From Tillandsia leiboldiana (taxonomy: Eukaryota; Streptophyta; Magnoliopsida; Poales; Bromeliaceae), in contig CM055068.1 of assembly GCA_029204045.2 (NCBI GenBank), forward strand, positions 35,355,345-35,419,344: DNA of 64,000 nt. Reading direction: 5' to 3'. Made by a program: the position numbers and the translations under genes. Each line of letters opens with the position of its first letter. Position 1 is the first letter of the stretch. The notes beneath the pieces were generated by a model that had not been told where the DNA came from, ran no database searches, and worked only from the letters and a program-made list of their open reading frames with translations. Shown in pieces: positions 51,206-61,486 of this stretch.

Positions 51206-53729
51206 TCGTTCTACGATTAAATGTTGTGTAGCTTATGTAGACTATCTTTCTTTCTTTTGGCCGACCCGTCAACCATCTTTGGGAGGTAAATGGTATATTT
51301 TCTTATTGGTTGATGATTTCTCTCGGTATTCTTGGGTAGCATTTTTAAAAGAGAAAGCTGATACGTTTGATTCTTTTCATGAGATTTGCCATCGTATTAT
51401 GATTGAAAAGAATGAAAAGATCATTCGTGTTAGAAGTGATAGAGGTGGAGAATTAATTAATTCCAAATTCATTGATTTTTGCACTTCCAATGGCATTAAA
51501 CATGAATTCTCGGCACCCTATACACCTCAGCAGAATGGTGTTGTTGAGCGCAAAAACAGGGTTGTTCAAGAGATGGCGCGTGTGATGCTTCATAGCCGGA
51601 ATTTACCGCTATATTTTTGGGCTGAGGCTGTGAACACCGCTGTCTATGTCATTAATCGACTGTATTTGCGCCCGGGAACTTTAAATACACCATATGAGTT
51701 GTGGTTTAGTAGAAAACCGGATATCAAATACTTTCGGATCTTTGGGAGTCGATGTTTTATTTTGCGTGTTCGCAAAAATCTTGGTAAGTTCGATTCTCGA
51801 AGTGACGAAGGGATCTTTTTGGGTTATTCTACGAATAGCAGAGCATATCGGGTATTTAACATGGAATCTAAAATGATTGTAGAATCTATGAATGTTAAAG
51901 TAGATGAAGCTTTTCACTTTGCATCTGAAAAATCTACCCACGATATCTCTCTAGATGATGATACACCTGCCATTGCATCTTCTCATGATAATACTTCCAA
52001 TATTAATGATGCATCTAATGGTTCTTCAAGTTTATCTGATGTGCAGGAATCGTCTCATGTACCTCCGAGTACTCCATTACCTCAAACTTTACGCATCTCC
52101 AAGGATCATCCGGAATCGAATATTATTGGAGATCCACAAGAAGGAGTTAGAACTCGGAGGCAGTTGGTTTGTGGATTCGCTTGCTACGTATCTTTAATCG
52201 AACCAAAGAATATAGATGAAGCTCTTCAGGATGACTACTGGATTGAAGCAATGCAGGAAGAGCTCCATCAATTTGAGCGAAACAAAGTCTGGGAATTAAC
52301 GAAGCCTCCGAAGCAACACAATGTGATAGGTACCAAATGGGTTTTCAAGAACAAGAAAAATGAGGATGGTACTATCATCAGGAACAAGGCACGATTAGTT
52401 GCTCAAGGCTACTCTCAAGTAGAAGGTATAGACTTTGATGAAACTTTCGCCCCTGTAGCTAGACTCGAGTCCATTCGTATACTATTTGCTATTGCTTGTC
52501 ATTTTAAAATCAAATTATTTCAAATGGACGTTAAGAGCGCGTTTCTAAATAGGTTTTTAAATGAGGAAGTTTATGTGGCTCAACCGAAAGGTTTTGTAGA
52601 CCATAAACAACCTAACCATGTTTTTCGTTTGAAAAAGGCTCTTTACGGTCTGAAACAAGCACCGCGAGCATGGTACGAAAGGTTGACAAAGCACCTTTTG
52701 GAGAAGGGCTATACTCGAGGGGGAGTTGACAGGACTCTCTTTGTGAAGCATTATCAAAACAATTTCATTGTAGCACAAATCTATGTCGATGACATTGTAT
52801 TTGGCGCAACAAGAGATAATGATGCTTCTAAATTCGCGGAGACCATGGAAAGCGAATTTGAGATGTCCATGATGGGCGAATTGACTTATTTTCTTGGATT
52901 GCAAATTAAACAAAATGATGAAGGTATTCACTTGTGTCAATCCAAGTATGCAATGGAGTTGGTTAAAAAGTTTGACTTAGAAAATTCGAAGGATTTTCCG
53001 ACTCCAATGGGAACTAGCCACAAGGGACTTGGAAGTGAATCATATAGTGAGAATGTAGACGAGAAACTGTATCGAAGTATGATTGGAAGTCTACTTTACC
53101 TCACGGCTAGTCGCCCGGATATATCCTTTAGTGTTGGGATTTGCGCGAGATATCAATCAGCACCAAAGGAGGTTCACCTGAAAGCGGTGAAAAGGATCAT
53201 CCGGTACATCAAAGGATCAATTAATTTCGGAATTTGGTATCCTATGGGAACTAGTTTGGATATTGTTGGATACTCAGATGCCGATTGGGCAGGATCAGTG
53301 GATGATCGGAAAAGCACGAGTGGTGCATGCTTCTATCTTGGCCATTGCCTTGTTGCATGGCACAGTAAAAAGCAGAATTGCATAGCACTCTCGACTGCCG
53401 AAGCGGAATACATTTCAGCGGGTAGTTGTTCAACTCAACTTATTTGGATGAAAAGTGTGTTGAGCGACTTCCGGATTTCAGCATCTTCGGTAACAATTCT
53501 TTGTGACAACACTAGTGCTATAAACATTTCCAAAAACCCTGTGTTGCACTCTAGAACAAAACACATTGAACTTAGATATCATTTTCTTAGAGAGCTAGTT
53601 GAATCAAATACTCTTCAACTTTCATATATTTCAACTGAGCATCAATTAGCTGACATTTTAACAAAACCTTTGGATCAAAAACGTTTTATTCATTTGCGTA
53701 AAGCAATTGGAATGCTTTCCTTGAAATAA
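51183..53729 (+). CDS. Element C truncated Pol: partial integrase, reverse transcriptase, RNase H
   Basis: An open frame of 848 codons in the +1 frame relative to the end of gag. Recognisable pol begins at about 51255 (PTRQPSLGGKWY). Protease, the integrase HHCC domain and the first catalytic Asp (MDLMGP in D) are absent, replaced by about 55 bp of unrelated sequence. RSDRG and GVVERKN of the integrase core remain. Reverse transcriptase is intact by motif, with VAQGYSQ and YVDD (near 52784). RNase H is complete (YSDADWAGS, AEAEY, RTKHIELRYHF). Without protease and active integrase it could not act alone. Confidence 0.93.
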   Translation: MKSFLVFNRSTIKCCVAYVDYLSFFWPTRQPSLGGKWYIFLLVDDFSRYSWVAFLKEKADTFDSFHEICHRIMIEKNEKIIRVRSDRGGELINSKFIDFCTSNGIKHEFSAPYTPQQNGVVERKNRVVQEMARVMLHSRNLPLYFWAEAVNTAVYVINRLYLRPGTLNTPYELWFSRKPDIKYFRIFGSRCFILRVRKNLGKFDSRSDEGIFLGYSTNSRAYRVFNMESKMIVESMNVKVDEAFHFASEKSTHDISLDDDTPAIASSHDNTSNINDASNGSSSLSDVQESSHVPPSTPLPQTLRISKDHPESNIIGDPQEGVRTRRQLVCGFACYVSLIEPKNIDEALQDDYWIEAMQEELHQFERNKVWELTKPPKQHNVIGTKWVFKNKKNEDGTIIRNKARLVAQGYSQVEGIDFDETFAPVARLESIRILFAIACHFKIKLFQMDVKSAFLNRFLNEEVYVAQPKGFVDHKQPNHVFRLKKALYGLKQAPRAWYERLTKHLLEKGYTRGGVDRTLFVKHYQNNFIVAQIYVDDIVFGATRDNDASKFAETMESEFEMSMMGELTYFLGLQIKQNDEGIHLCQSKYAMELVKKFDLENSKDFPTPMGTSHKGLGSESYSENVDEKLYRSMIGSLLYLTASRPDISFSVGICARYQSAPKEVHLKAVKRIIRYIKGSINFGIWYPMGTSLDIVGYSDADWAGSVDDRKSTSGACFYLGHCLVAWHSKKQNCIALSTAEAEYISAGSCSTQLIWMKSVLSDFRISASSVTILCDNTSAINISKNPVLHSRTKHIELRYHFLRELVESNTLQLSYISTEHQLADILTKPLDQKRFIHLRKAIGMLSLK
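51201..51221 (+). other. Hairpin over gag stop codon, element C
   Basis: TTTAATCGT and ACGATTAAA form a perfect nine-base stem around TCT. The gag stop TAA (51203-51205) lies in the left arm. Element I has the same structure with one mismatch at 1088-1108. Confidence 0.7.
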
Positions 53730-55036
53730 ACTTCTTTTTGAAACTTTTGCTTAGGTTAGGTTTTGTTTTTGTGTTATTGTTCTTTATCTATGTTTATACA
53801 TAGTACATTAATTGAGCATGTGTATTATTGACTTTACTTGCATCCCTTCATGTAATTAGAAATTTATTATGTTTTGGATATCATAATAATTCAGTTGATG
53901 CATTGATCATTTATTTAAATTAAATCTTTTTTAATTGATCAAAGTCAATTTCTCCCTCAATGATCTCTTGGTATTGTTTTTATCTTATTTGACTATTTGG
54001 TTGAGTATGAATTCGAGATCAATCCTTGGTTGAATACTTTATATCTTAAATTAATTGATAGCCAATTGAGGGGGAGTCAAAGAAAAGTAAAATGCTCAAA
54101 AGATGTGGAAAGAGTTACATCCCAATGAGGAGTGTGAAAACTACCACCACATGGAGGAAAGAGCTACCACCTCGGTCGTCCGAGTACTGTGTGCAACTAC
54201 CACATGTATACTAAGCATGGGTTTGTAATTTTTGATTAAGTAAAATGCATGATTGAAATACTTGACTCCGTCAAATTTCAAGGTTGGTATAAGGTGGGAT
54301 TTTTAATGAAAGATGCTCAAAGAGCCACTCTCTTCAACAGATTGACTAGATACATTATATAATTTATTTGGGATTTCAAACATCTATTGATCTTGGTAAT
54401 TCATTTTCTTTACCATTTTATTGATTTGATAAACGCCGTACTCATAAGATCATGATGGATGTGTTTGAACTTGATCAACTTTAAAGGTTTTAATTTCTGT
54501 AAATTGTCATGTCATTATTTGAATGTTATTGATAGATTTAACATAATTTATTTCTCTTGACATGAAACAATGATTTTTGTTTAAAGTTGATGTGCTAAAA
54601 TGCTTACATACTTTTTCTGGATTTTATGAATGTTATCTCTATTTTTCTGAAGAAAAAGTTGCAGCTGATCCGGATCGGGATAAGTGATCCGGATCCCGAA
54701 CGCAGGCTTCTTCCTGCGGGTAGCCGATCCGGATCGTAATCTCGATCCGATCCGGATCACGGCTAGGGTTTTAATAAGAACTAGAGGGTTTTGATTTCTT
54801 TTACCCTAATCTTTTGTTCTCAAGTCTCTAGAGCTTCTCTCTCTAGAATTCTTGCACCTTGAAGCTTTCCTAACTCAAGTTCTTCGAATCCAAGTAAGTT
54901 TTATTGATCAAAATCTCGTTTTTCACAGGTTTTCTCTATTTTCTTCAAAACGTGATGAGATTTTTCTATCTTTTTCGTTTGTGAATGGTTTTTGGTCAAA
55001 TTTCTTTAGAAATAGGAACTCTGGGTAGATTAGTTT
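53730..55036 (+). other. Element C region after pol, cut by gypsy H
   Basis: No supported ORF. It contains a purine tract (GAGGGGGAGTC near 54068), the conserved ACTACCAC/hairpin block (54098-54210, stem at 54171-54184), a GATCCGGATC cluster (54667-54770) followed by TTTTAATAAG, and a GTAAGT donor-like site (54894-54899). The order matches element D upstream of its extra ORF. The ORF itself would lie beyond H, outside the window. Confidence 0.75.
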
Positions 55037-55388
55037 TGTAGAGTACCGGAGCTTCGGGCAGTGTGCCGACTCCACGTGGCAGCCTGGTATTGTGGAAATA
55101 CCTTTAGCAGTTTCTGTTTGTATTTACAGAGAGGTTCGGGTGGTCCCGGAGCTACGCGGAAGCTTTTTTGTAGAAAAGTGAGTTGGCGTCGGATTGAGAG
55201 CTTGCGGGTCGAGCATTGGTTTCATGGATGGGTTTGATGTGAGTTGATCCCTTGGGACATGTGTATTATGATTTTACAGAGGTGTTCGGTTGGTTTCGGG
55301 GTGATGCGGAGGTCTCGGGGCGAGGAAGTGAGTTATCGGCCCGATTCGGGAAGGTTCTGGCAGGATTCTGGAGGTTCTGGGTGGCTGG

Positions 55389-55490
55389 GTTCCGGAACCA
55401 AGCAGTTGGTTCCGGAACTGGCCCCTTGGTTCCGGAACCAGCTGCCTGGTACCGGAACCAGAGGTGGTGTTCCGGTACCCAAATGCTGGT
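55389..55490. repeat. GGTTCCGGAACC palindrome cluster in LTR H
   Basis: Five copies or variants of a perfect 12-bp palindrome centred on TCCGGA within about 100 bp, roughly 100-200 bp upstream of the TATA-like box. The 3' LTR repeats it at 61839-61940. Confidence 0.85.
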
Positions 55491-56801
55491 ACCCGAACAC
55501 AGACTCTGGAATGCCCGAAAAGAGCTCGGATTGGTGCACAGTACTTGGAGGTATGGGCTTCTTCTGTTCCAACCACTCCCGTCATGTTTTATACCCAGAC
55601 TCTTGCTCCCTCTCCACCCTTCATTCCTTATCATCTCCTCCTCCCTTTCTTGCTGCCAGAGAAGAAGAAGAAGAGGAAGTAGTAGAAGGAGAAGCAGGCT
55701 CGTGCATTGTGGGAGTTGACCGAGTCAACGTGCGCTCGCGAGGAGCAATTGAGGTAAATTAATTGTTGGAGATTGTGGATTTGGATTCGATAGTTCTCCT
55801 CTTGGGTTTTATTGATGGAATTGATTGAGAATTGAGCTTAATTTCCATCCATTCTCTCCCTCTCTCCCTGTGCTCTCGGGTGTAAGCAGGGAGGTTACTG
55901 CGCAAATCCGAGGATTTGCCTGCTTCTTGCGCACGTGTGGAGGGCCCTCTTGAGCTGAGCTGAGGCATGCAGAGACCTTGGGGAGTGTGATAGAGGATTG
56001 TTTGGAGCTCCGTGGATTTTTCCGAGACGCGCGATGGCGCGCGCGCGCGTGAGAGGCATAGTGCAGTTTTTCTTCAGTTTTGCGCCCGTTTCTTCACCAA
56101 CTTCTGCGCGGCCTTCGGAAAGCATTTGAGGTGGGTTGGAATTTTTTCAAGATGTATGGAATGCCCTTTAAAGCTATTGAATGCATGTTGATCATGTTTA
56201 ACTTGATTATTTGCATAGCTGGTAAATCTGATAGTTGCCTAGAAAATTGTAGGAATGCATTGCGAGCCCCAGATATTTTTAGCATGATCTAGAAGTGATT
56301 TGACACTAGACTGCATGGTTAGTTGGCATCATATTGGCATCTGAACCGTTTTAAAAATCGTCGGACCTGTTTTAATGAAAACTGGGTTTTGAAAAGAGTT
56401 TTAAAATATTGAGTTCTTCCCGAGGGGATTGAGTAGGTTCAGGATGCATGTGTTCTCGTGCCAGAGGGCCGAGTGGATTATTAGAGCCTTATGAGATGAC
56501 TTTCTAGTGTCATGAGAGAGTTTTAGCATTTTTCCAGTTCGGGGGCGGAAGCTATGGGCGGCTATGCTTGCAGCCTGTTCTTGTTTGACAGGGTTGTAGG
56601 TGGCAGTCGTCCAGAATTTCCAGGCCTCCCGTGTGAGAGATTGAGGATGTATTCCCTGATTGGGTTACTCTAGATCATGGGTTGTGTTCTGATTTAGTGG
56701 TGGAGATGGTTCTCCCACTTAGCCTTGAGAGTTTTGGGGGCTCTGGCAGATCGAGTCGTGGAGGTTTCCCGACTCAGCCACGGGTCGTGCATTATCAGAT
56801 T

Positions 56802-57067
56802 GAGTCGTTGAGGGTTCTCCGACATAGCTGGGAGAGTGTTGGGCATTTCCTGTTCGAGTTGTGGAGTCTTTCTCCGACTGAGTATGCTTGTTGAGCATTG
56901 AGTTCCGATCTGTTTGATCGTGTATTTTAGCCTTGAGTCGTTGAGGGTTCTCCGACATAGCTGTGCGAGTGTTTGGGCTTTTTCTGTTCGAGTCGTGGAG
57001 TCTTTCTCCGACTGTGTTATGCTAGTTGAGCATTGAGATCCGATCTGTTTGATCGTGGATTATAGCC
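56802..57067 (+). repeat. 133-bp tandem duplication in LTR H
   Basis: GAGTCGTTGAGGGTTCTCCG starts at 56802 and again at 56935, followed each time by matching sequence through TTGAGCATTGAG and CTGTTTGATCGTG. The 3' LTR has the same duplication (from about 63253), so it predates this insertion. Confidence 0.85.
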
Positions 57068-57651
57068 TGCTGAGCCTGGCTTTTTATGCCAGTTATGAGA
57101 TACTTGAGATACTTGAGATACTTGAGTTCGGTGGGGTCGCTCCCCTCGAGCTACGCCCCGGGTGCGATGATGATACCGAGCCTGACGAGGCTGCGATGTG
57201 ATTACTGAGATGGTCCTAGAGGGACACCCTACGTAAGTCCGTTCCTCCGGGATGTGCGGCAGTGGATGCCTACGTAAGTCCGTTCCTACGGGATGTGCGG
57301 CAGTAGATGAGCGCAGGCTTGATTGACTGGTCCAAAGAGGGACAGTCATTGGGATTGGGTGATATGTGTGAGTGAGTTTCATAGCGTGTTCATAGATGAG
57401 TTTTTCTTTGAGCATGATACTTGAGGCATGTTAGCAGTAGCGAGTGTATGCACATCTTCATCATTGTAGAGTTTCTTGAGCATGATGATTGAGACATGAT
57501 AGCTATTTAGTTCTTTTCAGCTCTGATGCATGTTTAGCTATAGATCTTTTGCAGGGTAGACGCTTCGTCTGTGCGGCGGTTTCCGTACAGATGGCGGATC
57601 TGTTGGCGAGCCCGGGTCGCAGTTTCGACCCCGGGGCGTGACAGATTAGGG

Positions 57652-57663
57652 TGGTATCAGAGC
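57652..57663 (+). promoter_or_regulatory. Primer binding site of element H
   Basis: TGGTATCAGAGC, eight bases after the LTR end, complementary to initiator tRNA-Met. Confidence 0.9.
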
Positions 57664-57949
57664 CTAGGAATATAGGTCGTTGAGGACTTAGTGACCCTAG
57701 GCTATTGGTTGGACAGTAGGATGACTGTCGTGAGAGACGTGATTTTAGCGAGAGTCCTGATTGAGTTTGTACCTCCCCCGAGGGATTGGGGCGAGTGATT
57801 TTACATGTTTATTCTCTAAAGTGATTATGTTGGCTGCAGACAACATAATACTTTAGAATGGTTAACATGTTATAGACTTTCGCTTGATTGGGTCGAGAGT
57901 GTTTGAGGTTTGGTTGGTTGTGACTGTTCTCCTTGTTGGCCCTGTGATG

Positions 57950-60900
57950 CCGTGCAGCGGTGAGAGCATGTTTGACCTTGGATAAGGAGCCCGAACAGCG
58001 GGGGGCTGAATGGACAGAGCAGAGCAAGGTCTGCGAGTTACGGGCCCAGGTAGCTCAGTTGTTTAGGCGACGCGGCGCCAGGAAGAGAACACGGAGCGCG
58101 TGATGCGCATGTTGAGCAGAGAGTATCGTTTGAGGTATCGCCAGTAGTACCTCCAGCCGCGACATCGTCGACTTCGGCCCCGTTTGCACTGTGAGTTGTG
58201 CAGAAGCAGCGAGAGATTGCTGATTGATAGTTGTGCATCCGCCAGTTCCATCCCCTACATATTTCAGGGCAGAGTTGGAGCCTCGAGAGGCCGAGAACTG
58301 GATTGCCGCTTTGGAAAGTGTTTGAGGACTTGTTATCCAGGACAAGCATCGGGTGCACTTGGTTATGCACTTTGGATAAGGACGCCGAGAGTTGGTGGCG
58401 TCGAGTTGTCCTATTGAACCACCGGGAGAGCAGTCGAAGACTTGGAGCGAGTTTCTTCGACGGTTGAGCAGTGTGCCCCATGTTGCCAGGATGAGGCCCA
58501 GATAGTTGATTATGTTTGAGAGGGGACTGCTTTGAGATGTTGTCATTTTGGGTATTCTCGGCGAGCGATTTTAGATGCACCGATTGTGCATGCCCGATGG
58601 ATTGACTGAGGTCTGTGATCATGTCCGAGAGGGACGGAGAGCGAGGGACTAGCTCCAGAGGGAGATGTCCAGTATCGCCTGATGTTGGGATAGTCGAGTG
58701 GATCGAGGTTGCCATGATTCCAGTCACAGGATTATGAGTCTCAGATAAGACAGAGACTAGGAGGTTCTCGTTAGTCGAGGCACCAACAGCAGTGCTAGGA
58801 TGAGTATGTCTTGCGGGGAGCCGCATTCTTCGCCATAGAGTGACTTCAGGATGAGGGCGATGTTTTTCATGTGTTTAGTCAGGACATCTTCAGGCAGAGG
58901 GTCCCAGAGTGGTGTTCTTGGATTGGCCGCCTGCGACGGCACCCCACTACCCCTTCAGGATGCAGCGGTTCATCCGACTTACCGGTAGGCTGATTGAGCC
59001 GAGATGCCGAGGCAGATTGAGCGATGGCCACCATCATCTTGTGGATGAATTGTGCAGCCGATTAGAGGATGCCAGGATAATGGATCGCGTCTTATCAGGT
59101 GTGGTTGCTTATGGTCATTAGAGTTGGAGCATGTTGATGCCGACACCGTTGATGTGTGCTTTACTAGAGCAGGGGTAGCTTCGCGTGGGCCAGAGATGGG
59201 ACTGTTGGCTTGTGCATGTGAGGATCAGGTTTCAGATCACGTATAGCACAGGTATGAGTGTTGCCAGTTCCGCCCAGTTTTGTAGGACCTTGGATTTGAT
59301 CCTAGAGTTGTTAGTCCTACATCAGCTCCGAGATGTTGATATAAGGTTGGATAGGGATTGGTTATCCCAATGTTGTGCTATCTTGGATTGTCGAGAGTGG
59401 ACAATGACCCTCCGTGGACCTGGCCAGGAGGAGTGTGGTTATAGAGGATGCTAGAGCACGGCAGAGGTTGAGTCGTGGTCATGTCGCTTTGCTAGCAACG
59501 GTAGAAGAGGTGCCTACTGCAGCACCGGGACTAAAGGAATATCTTTATCGCCCGTGTGATCCCGGACAGGAGTTTACCTGGTCTGATGTTGATGCCGCCG
59601 TTTAGTGAGACTGAGATCGAGATAGTGATCGACGTGGTTTGGAAACCGCGCCGACTTCGGCAGCATCTCTTGGAGTATCACTCGTGAGCCAGTGAGAGAG
59701 CTGTTAGCGCAGCTGCGGATCCGAGGGATCGAGAGGTCTGGGTGACCCCATGCCACGTCGTGAGGATACGGCAGTGAGGATCCGAGAGATTGGTATTTGG
59801 ATGTGATGCCACGCCGTTGATACACGGTGGTGATGCCACGCCGTTAATACACGGTGGTGATGCCATGCCGTTGGTATACGGCAGTGATGCCACGTTGTGA
59901 GTGCACAACGGTGAGAGTGCTGTGACGATTCGAGCACAGTTAGATTTGGATCGTGTTGGGTCGATGCCTTGCGGGACATTGAAGGCTTTGTGGAACCCTA
60001 CAGCTGAGGGCTGTGCCAGATAGAGTCTGAACCCGATAGAGACATTTTGAGCTTACAGTGAGGTCAAGCGGATTGACTAAGGCCCTGCGGCCTTTTGGAT
60101 TTGAGGACTTGTGTGTTCCGGCGGTACTTGGACCGGGCTGTAGAACCAGTGTGAGTTTGAGCTCTACAGTGAGTTGCCGTGCCAGTGGTTGGTTAGTTAT
60201 ATACTTGGGATTTATTTCCGAGGTGACATAGAGCACGAGGAGCACTTGAGGATATTGCTGCAACTTCGGGGAGAGAAAAGTTGTTGGTTGCCAAGTTGAG
60301 AGAGTTGTGCTTGACTTTGAAAGGTTCTGTGGTTAGGCCAGGTGTTTTCAGCTGCAAGGGTGACAGTGGACCCGACGAAGGGTGTTGCCGTTTGGGTTCG
60401 GCTTAGACCCACGTTAGTGACAGAGGTCCAGAGTTGTGGATTAAACAGTGCCAGCTTAACTTTGAGGAGTTCAAGCTGTGGATGGTATTAGCATTATTGT
60501 GAATAGTTGCTTGAGATAGAGAGAAATTTGAGATATCTATCGATCCTAGAACCTGAGGTACTGGGTTACTCAGAAAGAATTTGATTTGAGGCAATGCCGG
60601 TGGATAGAGTTATTAGGGATGTATGTTTGAGCTTACAGTAACATCCCGACCAAGCCAATGTGGTCGCAGCTGCCTTGAATAGGCGAGCGGTGCAGTTTTG
60701 GTGTATGATGGTTACTCAGCAAATGCCGCTGAAAGAGTAATTGAGATTAAGGAGGTGTTCCCTGAGAATGTGGCAAAACTTGTGTTTTGGACTCGTAACC
60801 CACTCCGTTGGACAGGATTAGAGAGGGAACTTCTCAGTGAATGCAGCGGGAGTACTGAAGTACAAGGACCGCATCTGTGTGCCCGTGGATTCCGAGATCC

Positions 60901-61435
60901 GAGAGCTGATTTTGAGAGTTAGGGGTTGGGTGTTGTTCCCGATGTTGGACTTCTTACCCTGTGGATGGGTGTAAGAATGCATCGTGAAGCTCTCAGCATT
61001 GTGGTTGCTAAGGAGCAACGGAAAAGTTATGCCAATTGGAGGCAGGGAGTTTTGGTGACTTCTGGAAATCACTATCCGCAGAAATGTGTAGATTTGAGTT
61101 TTCGCGGGAAGTTGAGTCCGCGAATTTTTGGCAGATTCGAGGAGTTAGAGTGCATTGGATCAGTTGTTCGCCGAGTTGCGCTACCGCCATGATTTGGCAA
61201 GTATGGATTGGATCCCTTGCATGGTTTGGACTTCGTTTCTTTGGAGTCAGACGAGGACTTGGGCTATCAGGAGCGACCGGTGCGAATTCTTGCTCGAGAG
61301 ACGAGAGAATTGCGCAACCGGATCATACCTTTTGTAAAGGTCCTATGGAGTCATCATGAGGAGCGAGAGGCCACATGGGAGCCTGAGTTTGAGCTGGGAG
61401 TTTCATATCCCCACTTATTTGAGTCACCCTCCTGA
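57950..61435 (+). pseudogene. Element H decayed gag-pol
   Basis: No long frame survives, but ordered fragments match element E. They include Gag-like sequence (58000-58500), a protease-region remnant (LVLHQLRDVDIRLDRDWLSQ near 59310), the protease to reverse transcriptase linker (EVPTAAPG near 59510), a reverse transcriptase scrap (EHEEHLRILLQL near 60225), the start of the RNase H to integrase linker (ICVPVDSEIRELIL near 60875) and the C-terminal chromodomain (61208-61435, RNRIIPFVKVLWSHHEEREATWE). Integrase HHCC and core are deleted between about 60915 and 60985. I see no reverse transcriptase catalytic box. Many frameshifts and stops separate the pieces. Confidence 0.88.
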
Positions 61436-61450
61436 GTTTTGGAGTTTTGG

Positions 61451-61468
61451 GGTTTCGAGGACGAAACC
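61451..61468 (+). other. Hairpin after pol in element H
   Basis: GGTTTCG/CGAAACC with an AGGA loop. Compared with A and E the outer pair is G-C instead of A-T, so pairing is kept by a double change. Confidence 0.75.
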
Positions 61469-61471
61469 GTT

Positions 61472-61486
61472 AAAAGGAGGGGAGAG
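61472..61486 (+). other. Polypurine tract of element H
   Basis: AAAAGGAGGGGAGAG immediately before the 3' LTR start at 61487. Confidence 0.8.

Larger units (their letters stand above)
47812..55036 (+). mobile_element. Copia (Sirevirus-like) element C, visible part
   Basis: 5' LTR, primer site, gag with one frameshift, truncated pol and 3' non-coding region up to the insertion of gypsy H at 55037. The remaining 3' region and 3' LTR are outside the window. It shares the protease/integrase deletion with element I. Confidence 0.92.
55037..57643 (+). repeat. 5' LTR of element H
   Basis: The LTR is 2607 bp, from TGTAGAGTACCGG to GGGGCGTGACA. Contains GGTTCCGGAACC-type palindromes (55389-55490), a TATA-like TTTATAC (55588-55594), a donor-like GAG|GTAAAT (55754) and a 133-bp duplication (56802-57067). 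ORFs of up to 172 codons over the palindromes occur on both strands and are not credible genes. Confidence 0.93.

Noticed and set aside
55244..55762. A 172-codon ORF present in identical form in both LTRs of H, which might suggest a conserved gene
   Set aside because: The copies are identical because the LTRs are. Opposite-strand and other-frame ORFs cover the same bases, and it spans the palindromes and the predicted promoter.
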